64,000 nt of DNA, taken from assembly GCA_026874595.1 (NCBI GenBank), contig CM049319.1:64224417-64288416 (forward strand), given 5' to 3'. This DNA comes from Sipunculus nudus. Lineage: Eukaryota > Annelida > Sipuncula > Golfingiida > Sipunculidae. Of this stretch, positions 24,001 through 39,000 are shown in pieces; the stretch's first letter is position 1; every line of letters starts with the position of its first letter. A program made the translations under genes and the position numbers. The notes beneath the pieces were generated by a model, which did no database searches, was not told the DNA's origin, and saw nothing but the letters and a program-made list of their open reading frames with translations.

Positions 24001-27000
24001 TGCAAACCACCCTGGCAGAGGCAACAATCCACCAATGTCCTTAATGATATTAGTATATTTGTTAAGAAGTTTCTACACAAATGGTGTCAGCTGACCTTGG
24101 GGGGAAACTCCTTTTTCTCAGAATAAATTACTTCTATATTTGTCATATTTAATAATAGATACATGCCAAAGGTACAACTTAGAAAGCAGAAACATTTATT
24201 TTGAAAATGGAGAAATGTATTATTTTCAAATTATGTTATCACACCCACAGTTATTTTTAATACAGTGCATATACAGTAATACAACATGCCTGTATTCATG
24301 TCTTATGATGCAAAGATTATAGAGTAATACATAGCTTATGTTTTTATGACCATTTATCCACATGTGTGTATGTTGTAGACTCATCAACACATACGCCAGC
24401 AAATCAAACAACGGTTTGACTCTGTAGCTGTTCCTCGCAACATCACCATCAATGATCTCTGCCTGTCCTCAGCAATTAACTTGGTGAGTTGATTAAATGG
24501 ATACAATTTATGTAGCAGTCTTTTTATTAATTTACACCCTTCTTATACTGGGCATATTATAGATGGGGCATTGTCAGAATTTTATTCATGGTAAAATCCA
24601 CACATATTCAAGGAGGTCAAAAGTCACTAGACTTCTTTGTGGTGTTTCCAAGATAACTTACCAGAAATATGATGGATTTAGTTAAAACTGTGTATAAATT
24701 TTAACCAGTATTAAATCCTGCCTCAGTTCAGTTCTCTGCAGTTGTTTGCATATTCATTGAGGTCACAAGGTCAAAAGACATAAAAAGATGGTTTGCAGTG
24801 CTCTTATTCAAGTATATTTCACTGGTAATAATTTTTATATTGTCACAATGTTCTGTTAATTGCTATGACAATTTCTCTGTTGAACCTGAATCAGACTTAA
24901 CTTATTGTTAGTAATCTCAGTAGGTGGCGTTTGTGGTATCATTTATAATAGCTACTCGCAAAGATATTTTCAAAGTGTGTTCCATTTTTCCATCGCCATG
25001 AAATTCTCTCTTGCTCTCCTGGAAGATATTAGTGGCCACACATATTTGACACACCTTTGGGATTGACTGTTCATACCATGAGTGGCAGGTAGTAACATAC
25101 CATATAGTAAAATCTGTTTACATTCATAAGCACAGCAGATATTAGGCTTCACTGGATTAGTTAAGTGAAATACTGTATACCCTCACCTAACAACCATCTG
25201 TTTCACTGTAATATAATATATACTGGTACATCCAGCATGGCTAAAAAAATGGTCATCATATAAGGGGTGGTCATGTTATGGTGGTGGTTGTCATGTGGTG
25301 TTCTGCCTCTTTTGGTGATTTTAGTGAATGATGTAACATTTACAGATGTATCAGTATTGTCATTTATGTCATGTATATTATAACATTACAGACATTGACA
25401 AATGGCTCAGGCTTTTACAAGATTGATGCAAAGGAGCAAATCTCTGAAGGTCGCAGGATCATTTTGAGAGATAAGGATCGTCATGAGTACATTGAAGACT
25501 TCTCAAGCAAAAACAAAGGTTTTTATTGGAATTTATCAGTTGTGCTTCAAGAATGCAATAATAATTTTCATGAATGAACATGGAGTTCTTCCATTATTTC
25601 ATCAAGATACAACAGAAATGATCGTTATTTATTGAACAGTACATCAGTCATATAGCTTTCCTGGATAAACCATTTTATGGAAAGTAAAAACATTAAAATT
25701 TAACCAAGTAAATCAGTGCTGTAATACTAATACCTGAAGAATATTATAGAATTTGAAATTTAAATATAAAATAGATAAAGAAAATTTTTAAATGGTCTTA
25801 GGGGAAATTAAAATGTAATGAAGTTTTAGTATGTGAAAAATTTGGAATTTCTTCATGGAAGCTCTCATTTTATTTTCAATCAATGATAAATTGCACATAG
25901 AAAGCTCTGTTTGACAATAGACATATTTAGTTTACAAGAATATTTTGTAACCTTACATGATCATTCCATATCACTTTGAAATAATTTGAAAGTTGTATTT
26001 ATAAAGGAAGATATGGTATTACTCATCAAAGTTTTAAAAAGAGACCCTTACTTTTTTTAAATATTGTCCATTAAAAATTAATTGAAAATTTAAAACTTTG
26101 GAAGTATTTAAACCCTGTTACTTGAATAACTTCTTATTTGTCTGTGTCATAATAAGGAAAATATTCACTGGTATATACTGGTATCTTACACTTCGTGGTT
26201 TTTATGTTTATCTGATTTTTGATTGAGTCATTTGACCATATTTTGTTGATATCATAAAATATCATATCATTTATCATTGTGTTATAATGTAATTCCTGCA
26301 AAAGTCTTTGTAGGTCCAGCATAAAGGGGACTTGTATATTTTTTTCCAGTTCCAGTTAGAAAAATTCTGAAACTGCCATTGACAGACCTAGTGGAGGTAG
26401 ATCCAGAGAGATACCCACAATATGAGGTTGGTTATATTTCAGTAATATGTAGAAGAAGAAAAATACAGTAAGTTTTCTAATAGAAGTCGCACCCTTAATA
26501 AAAGTGCACCAATACTTCAAGGTGATTACAACCATATATAAACTTTCATCAAACATTAATTCAGGCAAATGTAAAACTCAGAATTATGAATGGCCTTGGC
26601 CCTGATTGAAGTCCTGTCATTGGCAAGAATAGTGCATCAATTAAGAGAAATGTTATTTTATTTACAAACCTGATCTTTCTTAAAATAAAAGTCATCTAAT
26701 CACATTTAAAACTGTCCCATTGTATAAAGCATTTTGCTCATTTTTGTTCTTTGTCTCCCTTAAGAAAAGTATAGAATGAAAAAGAATATTCAATAGTCCT
26801 CTTGAATGTGAACACATAAAATATACACTCTGGAATAATAGCTATTTACAATTACTCTTCTCCTACTTTCTTACACACTTAAGCACATTAAAAGTTGACA
26901 TGGGCTCTTATCTATCTTCTTTCATTGTTTGTTCTTTTCTAGATTTTCTTTGAGGCTTCATCAAGAAATAAACAGCTTAGAAACGGGTCTGTTTTCCTGT

Positions 27001-30000
27001 ACCAAGTATTTCCTGGAAACACATCACCCTGGCAGAAGATATTCCTGAAAGCTGTGAGGGAGAATGAGATGGAGATGGTCCAGAGGCTGGTGGTTTTCTT
27101 CAGGACCTACCCATCGTTTATCAACTGTAAGGAACCACAGACTGGCAACTCACCGCTCCACCTGGCCGCTAGATGTGGACATTATGTAAGTATTTTTCAA
27201 GGACTGTCAGTATATGGTTTAATACTGTAGTTGGATTTTGCATAGGGGGGTTAATATTACTGGGTGGTCATAATATATGGATGGTCATATAACTTGGTGG
27301 TCATAATATAAGGATGGTCATATAACTTGGGGGTCATAATATAGGGATGGTCATTTTTCTGGAGCTGCAAGTTTATAAGGGTGGTCATATTACTGGATTG
27401 GTAATTATACAAGGATGATCAAATTACTGGATTGGTAATTATAAAAGGGTGGTCTAATTACTGAATTGGTTATCATACAAGGGTGGTCGTATTACGGGAT
27501 TGGTAATTATACAAGAGTGATCATCTTTCTGGATTGGTAATTATACAAGGGTGGTACTACTAGCAAGGTGGACATACAAATCTAGTCATATTACATAGGA
27601 GGTCATCATACAAATTTGTGATATTCATGAAAGGTTAAATATCATAAAAATAAACCTTCGGGAATAAGACATCATGTCTGCACAGATGAACAAAATTTGT
27701 GCCAGTAGCATTATGGCCTGTCATGGTTAAATATTATCCAAGAATATTTCAACATTTTCAGTTAAGTATCTCATGACAATAAAGAGAAAAAAATACTATA
27801 CAAAGCAAGACCAAGTGTGAATAAAATAATGAATGGGCATTTGTGAGTGGTCAGCTGTAAAACAAGGATCCTAAATAAAAGTTAATTATTCAGGGTTTTT
27901 GAAGTGTCTCTTCATAATGTTTGAAGTGTCTCTTCATAATATGACAAACAAATGCAATTCAAGGCTTACATGTTTTGTCTGATATTTGAGGATCATATTA
28001 AAGGGACATAATCAGGAGCAACATTATGCCTATTCTTTCACACTATCAGTTCAGTTTTGCTTTTTACAAATTTTTCCCAGCTAAACCATACCAGCACAGT
28101 CTCAGTACCTTGCATATGACTGTGCAAGACTTTGTTATGGCTCTGCATGTTGTTAAAACACAGTCCAAGTGTATCTGTTTACCATAATAAGGCCATGTGA
28201 CCTGAGGTCCGTTTGTGAACAGCAACACCCGATGTTTCAGCCAGCGGGAATACAGTATTTTGGCCAAGTCAGTCAGGGCATCTCCTATTTGACACGTGTT
28301 GTGACCGGGCAATATATATGCTGTGTTTATGTTGACACCTGTGACTGCTCCCACTGTTTTTAACACTTGTTTACAGAAGTAAGCAAATGGTAACAGGGCA
28401 ATATTTAGACAGGTACAAATTTATTTAAAGGGTAAAAGCTATTTTTCATGTTAATTTAAACATGTTTTAAAGATGATTGGGCCCATGTAATCCATTCCTG
28501 AAGGTGCATGTGGAGATTTTGTGAGAGATAAGGTGTTACAAGAGTTAATAGGTATTATCTCAGTAGACATATTCAGTTGGCACTGTTTAATGAAGTAATG
28601 AGTGCTGTGAACAGAAATTGCTTCAGGGAAAAGTTCCAAACAGATGACTAACTGCACAGATAATGGCTGATGGTAAAAAAATATAATGATAAAACATAAT
28701 GGCCAGATAATTTTAGGGGTTCACAAATGCCATGTAATATGGTAAGTTTTTAGACATGAATAAACTGCAAAAATGCATGTTAATTTCACACCATGAAGTA
28801 ATACAGGGAGAAAAAAAATGGAGTCTGGAATGCTGTGGTGAATTGCATTTAATTCTGATGCACAGTGGCCTATTGGCTTTCCTGATTTGGGTCACATGAT
28901 TATTTCACATAATTTGTCACATCCTAAAGATTTGATAAGTACAGTGCTTCAGGGAGTAGCTTTTATGTGCCAATCAAATACAAAAAGTGCTTCAGGTGCA
29001 GGCTGTGCTTCATAAAACAACCAATCAAATATGGCAAATATGGATCAAATGTTGTACAAGACCTCCCCCAATTTAGATTTAAACATTATAACATGGTGCA
29101 GAATATAAAAATGTTTGTGTGGATTATGTGAGTAATCAAATGATTTACAAGGAATTTACTTCATATTATGAAGTAAAATTTTATACCAGGACTAAAGTGA
29201 TACCTGGTCATTATAAATGTAATCACATGATATTCAAGAACCAATAAGAACCTGCCTCTGTGGTCTAGGGGTAGAGTACAGGACTCAAAGCCTGGAGATT
29301 GATAGTTTGAATCTCAGCCAAAGAATGGTATAATGTTCCATTGTTGGCCCCACCCAGGTTGAAAGCTCTGCAGGCTTAATGGGAGGGCTGTGCCCTACAG
29401 CTATAGCTCACTAACAAAAAGTGTTTCCTCCTAGGGTTCCTTTGTGTTTGACCCTGCAATACTCCACATACCCAGTACCCACAGGTGGGGTAGTCACCGG
29501 GCTTTGTTAACACCGGCATATGAATGAGGCTTAAATGCTATCACCCTGTTACAAAGTCCAAAACTGGAAAGGAATTCAGCAGATGTACATTTGTTTCAAT
29601 CAAGACAGCTATAAAATGGTGATGGTGACCTCCAAAAAAAAAAATTTAAGAAAAAAGAAACCAGAGAATGTCTAGACATTATTAAATCAAATTGTATACA
29701 TGGAATGATAGTGATTTATGTTCTTCTGGACTGTTCATAATTTATTCTTTATTAGCCAATGGTTTATCGTTGTTTCAGGATGTCGTTCAGTACCTCCTAG
29801 AGAATGGGGCAAACATGGACCAGAAGAACAGTTACAAACAGACGCCATTATTTTGTGCATGTGAGGGCTTGCAGAGGGAGATTGCCCATGTAAGTTGTAG
29901 TCCTTAACTGTACATATACTGAAATATCTTGTTTTTTATGCTATTGCATGCTACTGTACGCCATGCTTTAGCAGAGTACGCTACCCTTAGCCAGTCCAAC

Positions 30001-33000
30001 AAATATGTCATCATACGCCAGCCTATGCATAACCTATGCAGGAATCCTATGCGTAGCAACATTTTTTCATGAGTAGGCAGCCTAATTTTGGCGTACTTGG
30101 TGTGCCACAATACGCACGTCTGCGTAGGCTCGCTGTGAACAGGGCTTTAGTCAGTGATGTAGTTGAGCCCACATCATCCGAGTCTGAGTGCAAGTCTAGG
30201 CTCAACAAGTTCAATTCTAAGTCTGAGTCCTTGAGGTTCCAATCTTTGAGATTCCTTTGTGTCTGAGTCATCTGGAACCCGAGTCCAAATCTGATATCCA
30301 AGTCCAATAAAAATCTTGATTCCCAGTCCCTAAAATGTGGACTCAAGTCAGAATTCCCCAAGACTAGACTCGTCCTCCATCACTCGTTTAAGTTACTTAT
30401 CTTTTGGCTATCCAAGCATCACATGATGTTGCATGGAGTTCTCCTATTTTAGAAAATATTAGTTTAACATTGGCTTATTTCTGTGTTTTCCTCAGAAAAC
30501 TCACTTGTAGGTTGATTTTCATGGTTTATTTATTATAATTTCAGCTGCTGATTGAGTGGGGATGTGACATCCATGTGAAAGGCCCACGGGCTCAAACAGC
30601 ATTCGAAACCGTCAAGAACAATGAATTCAGGAACTTCCTCATTGGTACGTTCAGTATACTGATATGTTGTGTAGGAGCAAATATTATTAATTAAATTATC
30701 CTTAAAATTTAAATACATATACATTGAAACTCCTGTAGAGTGATCACTCATGGGATCATTCAATTTTTCCTTTTAAGCAGGGTGTCTAAACATCCATGAA
30801 AAAACTGCATTAATCTTTTTATAGTCCTGGTCCTTTGTCTCCCGTCCGGCCATCTCGCTGTAAGGCTGGCAGTTACTGGGGCACGTTTTGAAACCATTGG
30901 ACCTACAAATCTAAAATCGTGCATACAGTTAGATTACCCCAAAATCTCCTTCCATACAGAAAATTTTGTCACTAGGACTTTGTTCCTTCGAGATATTAAG
31001 ACCTAATATCAAAACCACTGATCTGTTTTTGATCATATTTAATATGCATATTATTCCATATATTTTCTATCTACATACCCAAAATTAGGTCAGTATTGCA
31101 TATTGTCTTGAAGTTATTGGCCTGAACATAATACACTTTGTAAAAAATCAAGAAATATATTTACTCACTTAACATAACAATTGCTGAAGCTAGAGACTTT
31201 TTTTCAGGGATATAACTTTTATTTAACCAAGATTCAATTGTTTAACCAAAATTAGATCTGAATTTTGCAAATTTTTTAAGTTATTAGCATAAATAAAAAA
31301 TCAAAACCTTAAATTTTGTTTAATTTTGACAACTTTTTTCACTGTACGCACTATTGATTAAATTTTCTAAGCATATATACATAAGGATTTAATCTTTTAT
31401 AATCTAAAATTTCAGGCTTCCCCTCTGCTCAAATTTGACCATGGCACATTTTGTCCTGTAACTGCCATAGATTTAATTTTCACAGCATGTTTTCATTAGC
31501 AGTTCATCTGTTAACATCAAGAATTTGAAACCAGTTGATCAAAAACTGTAGACTTTATTCAAGTATTAAGCACCATGTCACATATTTCAGATGCCTACGA
31601 GTATTACTCCACCATCGTTCCCAAGGTGATGGAGAGCGACACGGAGCTGCTGAAACAGATGATTCATGACCACATCCTGGAAATACACCCGCTGAACAAC
31701 CTCCGAAGCAGGTTTGTGGCGCCACCTAGCAGTCCCCTTTTACAATTTTATTACCTGATACATGCTGTATAAAATCAAAAGATGGCTGTAAAGAGTAGGT
31801 TATGACTTTATATACGCCCGTCATATGAAAGGAGTATTATGGTATACCCACCTTCTGTCCATCCATAAACTTTTAGTGTCACCGCAATAACTAACCTTGG
31901 TTTTGATGGATTTTCATAAAACTCACCATAACTACTTACCCAAAGATTATCTCACCTGAGTTCAATTATGTGCAACATCCACACATATTTGATTAGGTCA
32001 CAGGTCACTAGGCTACTTATGGTGTTGCGGCAAAAATCAAGAAGAATATAAAGGATTTAGATTAAACTCTTCAGAAATGTTTATCAATAAAATATTTCAT
32101 CTTAGTTTGATTCCAAGCAAAATCCATGCATATATAATGAGGTCAGAGGTTACCACACTTTGAGGCAACTTGGTGACTTGCCAAAAATCCTATGGATTTT
32201 CATGAAACTTATTATACATATTTACCAGTAGTTTCTCACCTGGATTACCTTTGCACATTTAATGAGATCAGAGGTCACCAGATACACAACGGGCATATTA
32301 TGCCCATTTTCAGTGTTCTTGTGTACAAAAGTAAGACTGTATGTCTGGGTCCAACTTATGATAGCAAAAGTGGGATGAAGACCACTGGTAGGCTATTGAA
32401 AGATTTGGGATGTACTTGTTTTTATTCAGTGAAGTGAGAAATTAAGTTGGTTTATTGCACATCATTCACATCTTAGGTTGGGGAGCCTAGCTTATAGGGG
32501 TTGATGTGCTTATTTTTAAATAATTTTTAATAATAAGAAATTTGGGTCAACATTTTTGGGGGTACGGTTAGGTATTCACTAGATCTTCAATATGACTGTT
32601 AAAAAAAAAACAGTCTAAGATTAGACTTTCTTTTTTTATTTTCTTTTACATGCAGAAGCTTTAGATACTGGGCCTGAGTGACACCAGGATATTAAATAAA
32701 ATGACAGGAAGCAATCGCTACCACCCTGTCACGTAGTCCTTAACTGAGTTTGAACTTTTGATGTAAATACTTAGCTTAAGAATTAGACAAGTCAGCATAA
32801 AATAAATGGAGGCTTACCTCCACAAAAAAAAACAACAGGTCAGACTTTCATAGATTTTCACTGATATTCATTTAACCATGTCCTTATTTCCAAGGTTGTA
32901 TAGTACATAGCTTATCCGCTGTAATAAATCAGTTGCAGATGAATGCTCCAGTGAATGCTCAATATCTAGAAACAAGGGACCCATGGGTCACGGCGCTCAG

Positions 33001-36000
33001 CTGATTGTGACAGTTATAACTGCATCACCATAGATTTTTTTAAGTTGCAATAAAAATACTCTCCTCCGTGCTCAGGAACTAGGGCTCAATGAGGGGGGGG
33101 GGGGGAGAGTTACAACACCTTTGGATATAAATACAGAATACAGAATTAAATTCAGTGGTGCTTACAGGGACTGGTGGGAGTTACAGCACCTCCTCATATT
33201 TGTAAAGGATAAAATTTAATTTCAAATTATTTTTAAATATTTAAAAACAGACAGAGAGATGGAAAACAAAGCAAATAACTTTAATTTCCATTCTACTGAA
33301 ACAGGAAATAATGAAACAAATATTTTTTTAAGTTTAAAAATTTTACTTTATATTTACAGTATATCATATATATCTGATTATTAAAAATGATTAACAAATC
33401 TAATTTGCATCAACATTTAGACTTAATTTAGTCAGTTAACATCACATTATGCACACAGATATATTTCTCTTTTTTATCAAATATGTTTTTTTAAATTTGC
33501 AAAGCAAAAAAATATATGAAAATAACACTCCAGAATTCACAATTTAAAATTGCACCTTTATTTAACCATGATTTGTTTCATATATTATCAAATTATGCCT
33601 ACTTAAGGGTTAAATTATATTTTGTTTAATTATTTAAAAGGTAATAATTTCTCAAAAATGCTACATCAGAACAACGTGGCATCTCTTGGATTACTTTTTG
33701 AATTAATATTTCAAGAGAAGTTGTAAATTGAATCAAAACAACATCTTCATATTTAAAGAAATATAGTTGACCATTACAAACCATGTATTGCAATTTAACT
33801 GGTGATAGTGGTGGACGTTGGGGGGGGGGGGGACTGGAGGGTGTTAGGGTAGGGCCCATGAGAATAAGTGTATGTTTATTACAGCAGGGGTGTTCTGCCA
33901 GTGCTGCATCACTAAAAAGATTACCTAGGCAAGGCTGTAGTGAGCAAGAGTGGGGTCTTGGATATACAAAATGCAAATACATTAGAGCATCTGAAAAACT
34001 TCAATAATTAGAATAATTTTTAAGCTTTGACTTTCAAATTTCAGAATTCAACAGATTTAATCCACATGTTTCCCAGCTGTGAAAAAATAAATTAAATATA
34101 CTTACGACAAAAAAAGTGCCATGGTAAAATTTGGGCAAAATTTAAGGCACAAATTTTATATTTTTGCTAATATTTTTAAAAAATTGAAAGATTGTGATCT
34201 AATTTTGGGTATACAATTAAATTTTGATAATTAAAGTTATATTACCTAAAAAAAGTCCCTAGTTTTAACATTTTTTTGTGTTAAGTGACCAAATATTTTT
34301 CCAGATTTTTTATGAAGTGCAATATGTTTGGGCCCATAACTTTTTTAAATTATATAAAACAGACCTAATTTCTGGCATGTACATAGGAACTATATAGAGG
34401 AATATTTATGGTAAATATAAGGGAAAACAGATGAGTGGTTTTGATATTAGGCAATCCTAAAGTGTGAAAATAGGTTTTTAATAAAAAAAATTGAGGTTTT
34501 TCCATAATTTCTAAAAGGAAAGAAGTCGCAAAGATCCAGTTTTCGGCTTGGTAGGAGATCTTGGGGACATATAACATTTTGCCAAATTTTGGATTCCTAG
34601 GTCTAACGGTTTCAAAACATGTCACATCTATGAATGGACTGATGGACGGACGACAGACAATGGACCACGACTATAGCTCAGATGACTATAGGTCATCTGA
34701 GCTAAAAATTCTCGTTAATAAAACAAATTTCACAGGGATTTGAAAGAATAAGATTTGTTGAGGGTATTTAGAGAATAACAGAGCAGGTTACCAGTCTAAT
34801 AGTTAACATTTCAATTTATTTCATTAAAGATCTATAGAACAAGTCACCAGTCCTGTGATTGACAGTTTACTTGACTTCATATTATGATCACTGTGTATGA
34901 TTTCTCCTTGGGGGAAAAAAATAAAACAACACAGCAAATTCAGTTTTAAATAACCAAATGGCTGAAAGGTCTGTTTGAATTTTGAATGTTGTTATTACTA
35001 AGCCAAAACATGTTCATACTGCCAGTCTATGGGGGTATGTGAATTTACTAAAGATATGGAGGTTTGCGGGCTACACCCTGGGCCTGCTACCTAGATAAGT
35101 GACTCTGTGCCCCACTCTGACCAATCTGGCCACCTACTTTATCATCCAGGCATTAATGGGTAAGTCCATAGTGTAGGAGGGGTGTATCTCTTTAAAGGTA
35201 TATGGAATATCCTACAACTGCACTATGTTTTAGGTGTATCAATGGGAGCACACTGATCCACACGGCAGCCTACTTTGGTCGAGGGGACCTGGTACAGGAT
35301 CTGCTGAATCTGAGGGTGGATGTCAACCTGCTGGACTACAAGGGAGCTACTCCTCTACACAGGGCTAAAGACATCAATGTCATGCAGGTAACACAGATAA
35401 TTATATAATCAAATCCAGCAGGGCTGTAATATTTCCTTCCCATTAAGCCTGAAAAGTGCTTACCCTTAGAGCTCTGCGATTATCACGGATTATCGATTAA
35501 TTGAATGATGTTTTGAAAATTTTCAATTCCTGATTATCTGTTTTTTTATCCTGGATAATTGGTCCACCAAATTTCATAGATTTGTGCTGGAATATTACCC
35601 ATTTCCACATGAAAATAATATTCAAGTTTGGTCTCTTAGTATCTAAGTCTTGCTGCAAGATGATCTAGAATGCAGATTCTAGAATTCACAATGTAAAAAA
35701 AAATTAAATAGTTCATTCTTCACTTCCAAGGTGGCAGCAGCATGAGTGTGAGCAGTCCCCATACTGTCCAACTGTCATGTAAAATAATTGATTATTAATA
35801 GATAATCCATTGCCACAAATTCTGATTAATCAGTTACACATTTTAGATCTAATTCCTAGCACTGCTTACCCTGGGTGGCCCCTGTTGAGATGGAACTCAC
35901 TATTACCTGGTTTTGAATCCTCTGCTCTACACGTAAACCACAGAAGCTGGTGCTTTTTAGATTTTCTTAAAATCCATAATGGTTTCCTCCACCCTTCAAG

Positions 36001-39000
36001 AATACATATGCATGAGTTATGTTGTTTAAATTTTATAACCTTCAACCATGCTGGTGATTTGTATTGCAGATTCTGATGGATTCTGGGGCAAAGCCCAGTA
36101 TGGAAGACCTGGAGGGGAACACGCCGTTACATGTCAAGTGTTACGGGGAGAGTAATAAACCTTCAGAACTGGTGGCCATCAAAGCCCTGATTGAGTACGG
36201 TGCTAAACTCAGGGTCAGAAACAGCAGGGTAAGCTTGATTGAAATTTTCCTTCATGTTTTGCATTGTTTGTCCATCTGTTTTGCCTTTCATGTTACACAG
36301 CAGTCTTAGAAATAGGGAAAACCTAGAAATTTAGTTTTCCCTTTTCCGGTCAGAGAAATGTTAGTGAATTGGAGGAAAATGCCGAAGTGAGTTTTCCCTT
36401 TTCCAGTCAGGGAAAAAGTCATGTAATTTAATTGGACTTAAAGAGGAGGTAGTCAGGACTTTATATTTCATCTCATGTCCAAACAATGCATTAACTGGTT
36501 TAGCTGCTAATATAGACTTATGTGTTATAAATATATACACATATGTATACCCGTACAGTGTGTTAGTCATGTGACTACCAGTACATCTAGTAACTATTGT
36601 TATCCCTGCAGGGATTAATGCCAATCCACTGCTGTGCAATGCAAGGTAGGATAGACGCCATCCAGACATTGATAGAAGCTGACACAGATGGCGCCATGCT
36701 CACAGAGTTGAATGTGGAAGACATGAAATCGCCCCCCAGTGTCATCCATCTTGCGATAGCCAACGACTACATTGACTGTGCCAGGTGGCTGAGATCTAAT
36801 GGTTTTAACTTCAAAGAAGGCGAGCAGGACACACTGGTCCGGAGGATTCTGACAGAACAAATAAAACTGTGAGTTTATAATATTTATCATCAAATTTTTA
36901 AGTTTTAATACAAAGTATTTATAATATATTGCATCAATTAAATTTATGAATTCTCAGGGCATAAGTTTATATAAGAATTTTATTCAAATTTTATGTGTTA
37001 CAATGATCATTTGTTGCTGTATAAAATCCATGCACTCATTTACACTAGATATAAATATAAATGAAAAAAAAAAATGGAAAATAATATTTAGATGCTTACC
37101 CTGTACACTACAACCATGGTATTCTTGCATGTGTTAAATTAACCTGTATTGTTCATAAAAAAAATTCAGTGCAAATGTGTCTTAAAATAATTATGTTTGC
37201 CAGCTTACTGCTGGTTTTTATTGAAATTTTTCTTTGCTTGATGTCATTGTTCACTTTTAAATTTTTTTCTATACTAAAAAAATTTATTTCCATGCAACAG
37301 CTGATTGCCAACATTTTTCCCCAATAATCTATCAATATACCAATTTTTGCATTCTAATGTTTTTCCCAGTGTCAAAATTTGCATATAACATAATTTACAT
37401 TCAAAATGACTAAAACCTGAATTGGCCCATTGAACATACATACCTGCACCTTAGTATGAGGTCATGTATCTTAAATCAGACCTTCTTTAGAGAAAATCTG
37501 ATATGCTTATATTTCAAATGCTATTCAGAGGACAATGCTAGATTTTTTAATGATCACTTCAGGCCTGAGAGAGCTGAGGCTGTACAGTTCCTTCTTGACC
37601 AGGGAGCGAGCTGTAACCCCCAGTACCAAGGAGGCAACAGGTCAGTCAAGTTTTGTTATCTCAACAGTACCACTGATTGGTCATGCTACATTTATTCTAA
37701 AATTCCTTCCAATCAACCACTGCTCAGCACTGTTGGCACAGGGCTAAAATGTTCTTAGGGATGAATGATTTAGGTCTCATTGGTGAAATCATTGAAATAC
37801 TGAGCAAACATTGCTATAGAAAGCAGTGGATAAACTGAAGGTGTTCTAAAATGAATTTAGCATGATGACTGTGTTAGGAGTACACCTCAACAGTTATAAA
37901 ACTAATTATGACAGACACACAAAAGACTTATAAATCATGTTATATTTACATTTTGGCCCACTCAATTTGTCACCATCACAGAAAATTGTAAGATTTTAAA
38001 GCAGTTTCTCAGTTTTAAGTAAAATTCATACACATAGCACTTATTTCTCAAGAATTAATGCATACATTTTTCAGTCAACAAAGCTCTTCACTCTTTCAAC
38101 TAAGCTGAGCTTTTGACCTGTTCAGTCAGTACTTTTCAGCTGCCTAAACAATCATTTTATGATACTAATACAGTGTTACTGTTACTCAGTAGCTCACATT
38201 GTAACTATTAAACTTAACTTTTACCATGACACTATTGCACTCTTCCAATGTAAACATATTATCCTCTCATTACTGTTTTTATACTGTTTTTATCACATTT
38301 TTTACAATTAAACTCTTATGGTGTAACTATTTCTCAATTACAGTAACTATGTAACTATTACACTCTTACTGTTACAATGTAACTTTTAAACTCTTAACAT
38401 TACATAGAAGCTATAACATGGTTACTTTAGCGTTGTAACAATTACACTGTTACTCTAACAAGAACTATCACACTGTTACTCTAACAGTGAAATTATTAAC
38501 ACTGTTATTCTTAGAGTGAAACTATTACACTGTTACTCTAACAGTGAAACTATTATGCTCATACTCTTACAGTGTAACTTTTCATTAATACAGTGCACTT
38601 CATTATGCTGCCTGTATGAGTGGTCCCACAGATGTACTGGAGGTCCTGCTAACTAACGGTGCTGACCTGAACGCAACAAATCAAGAGGGAGCCACTGCCT
38701 TGTTCTTTGCGTGTCAGTGTAATAACCAGTATGCAGCCGCTGTACTTATGGATAAAGGGACAGAGGTGCGACTCAAGAACATACAAGGTGAATATAAGTC
38801 ATTTTTGTTACCAAAATAGTATAAATTTCTTATAACTTTAAATGCTTTCCAAGGTACATTCCAAAAATCAGATAAATATGTGATATATCTGAATGTTAAC
38901 TCATAATTATGCAAGTGCTTAAAATTACATCTCAGATACCTAACACAAGGTTAGATGAGTGCAGAAAATAACTTCATTACAATATGAAAAATGTCATGAT

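Noticed and set aside
29254-29330. Functional tRNA gene
   Set aside because: A and B boxes are present but the cloverleaf stems do not pair well, and it is followed by a SINE body and A-rich tail.
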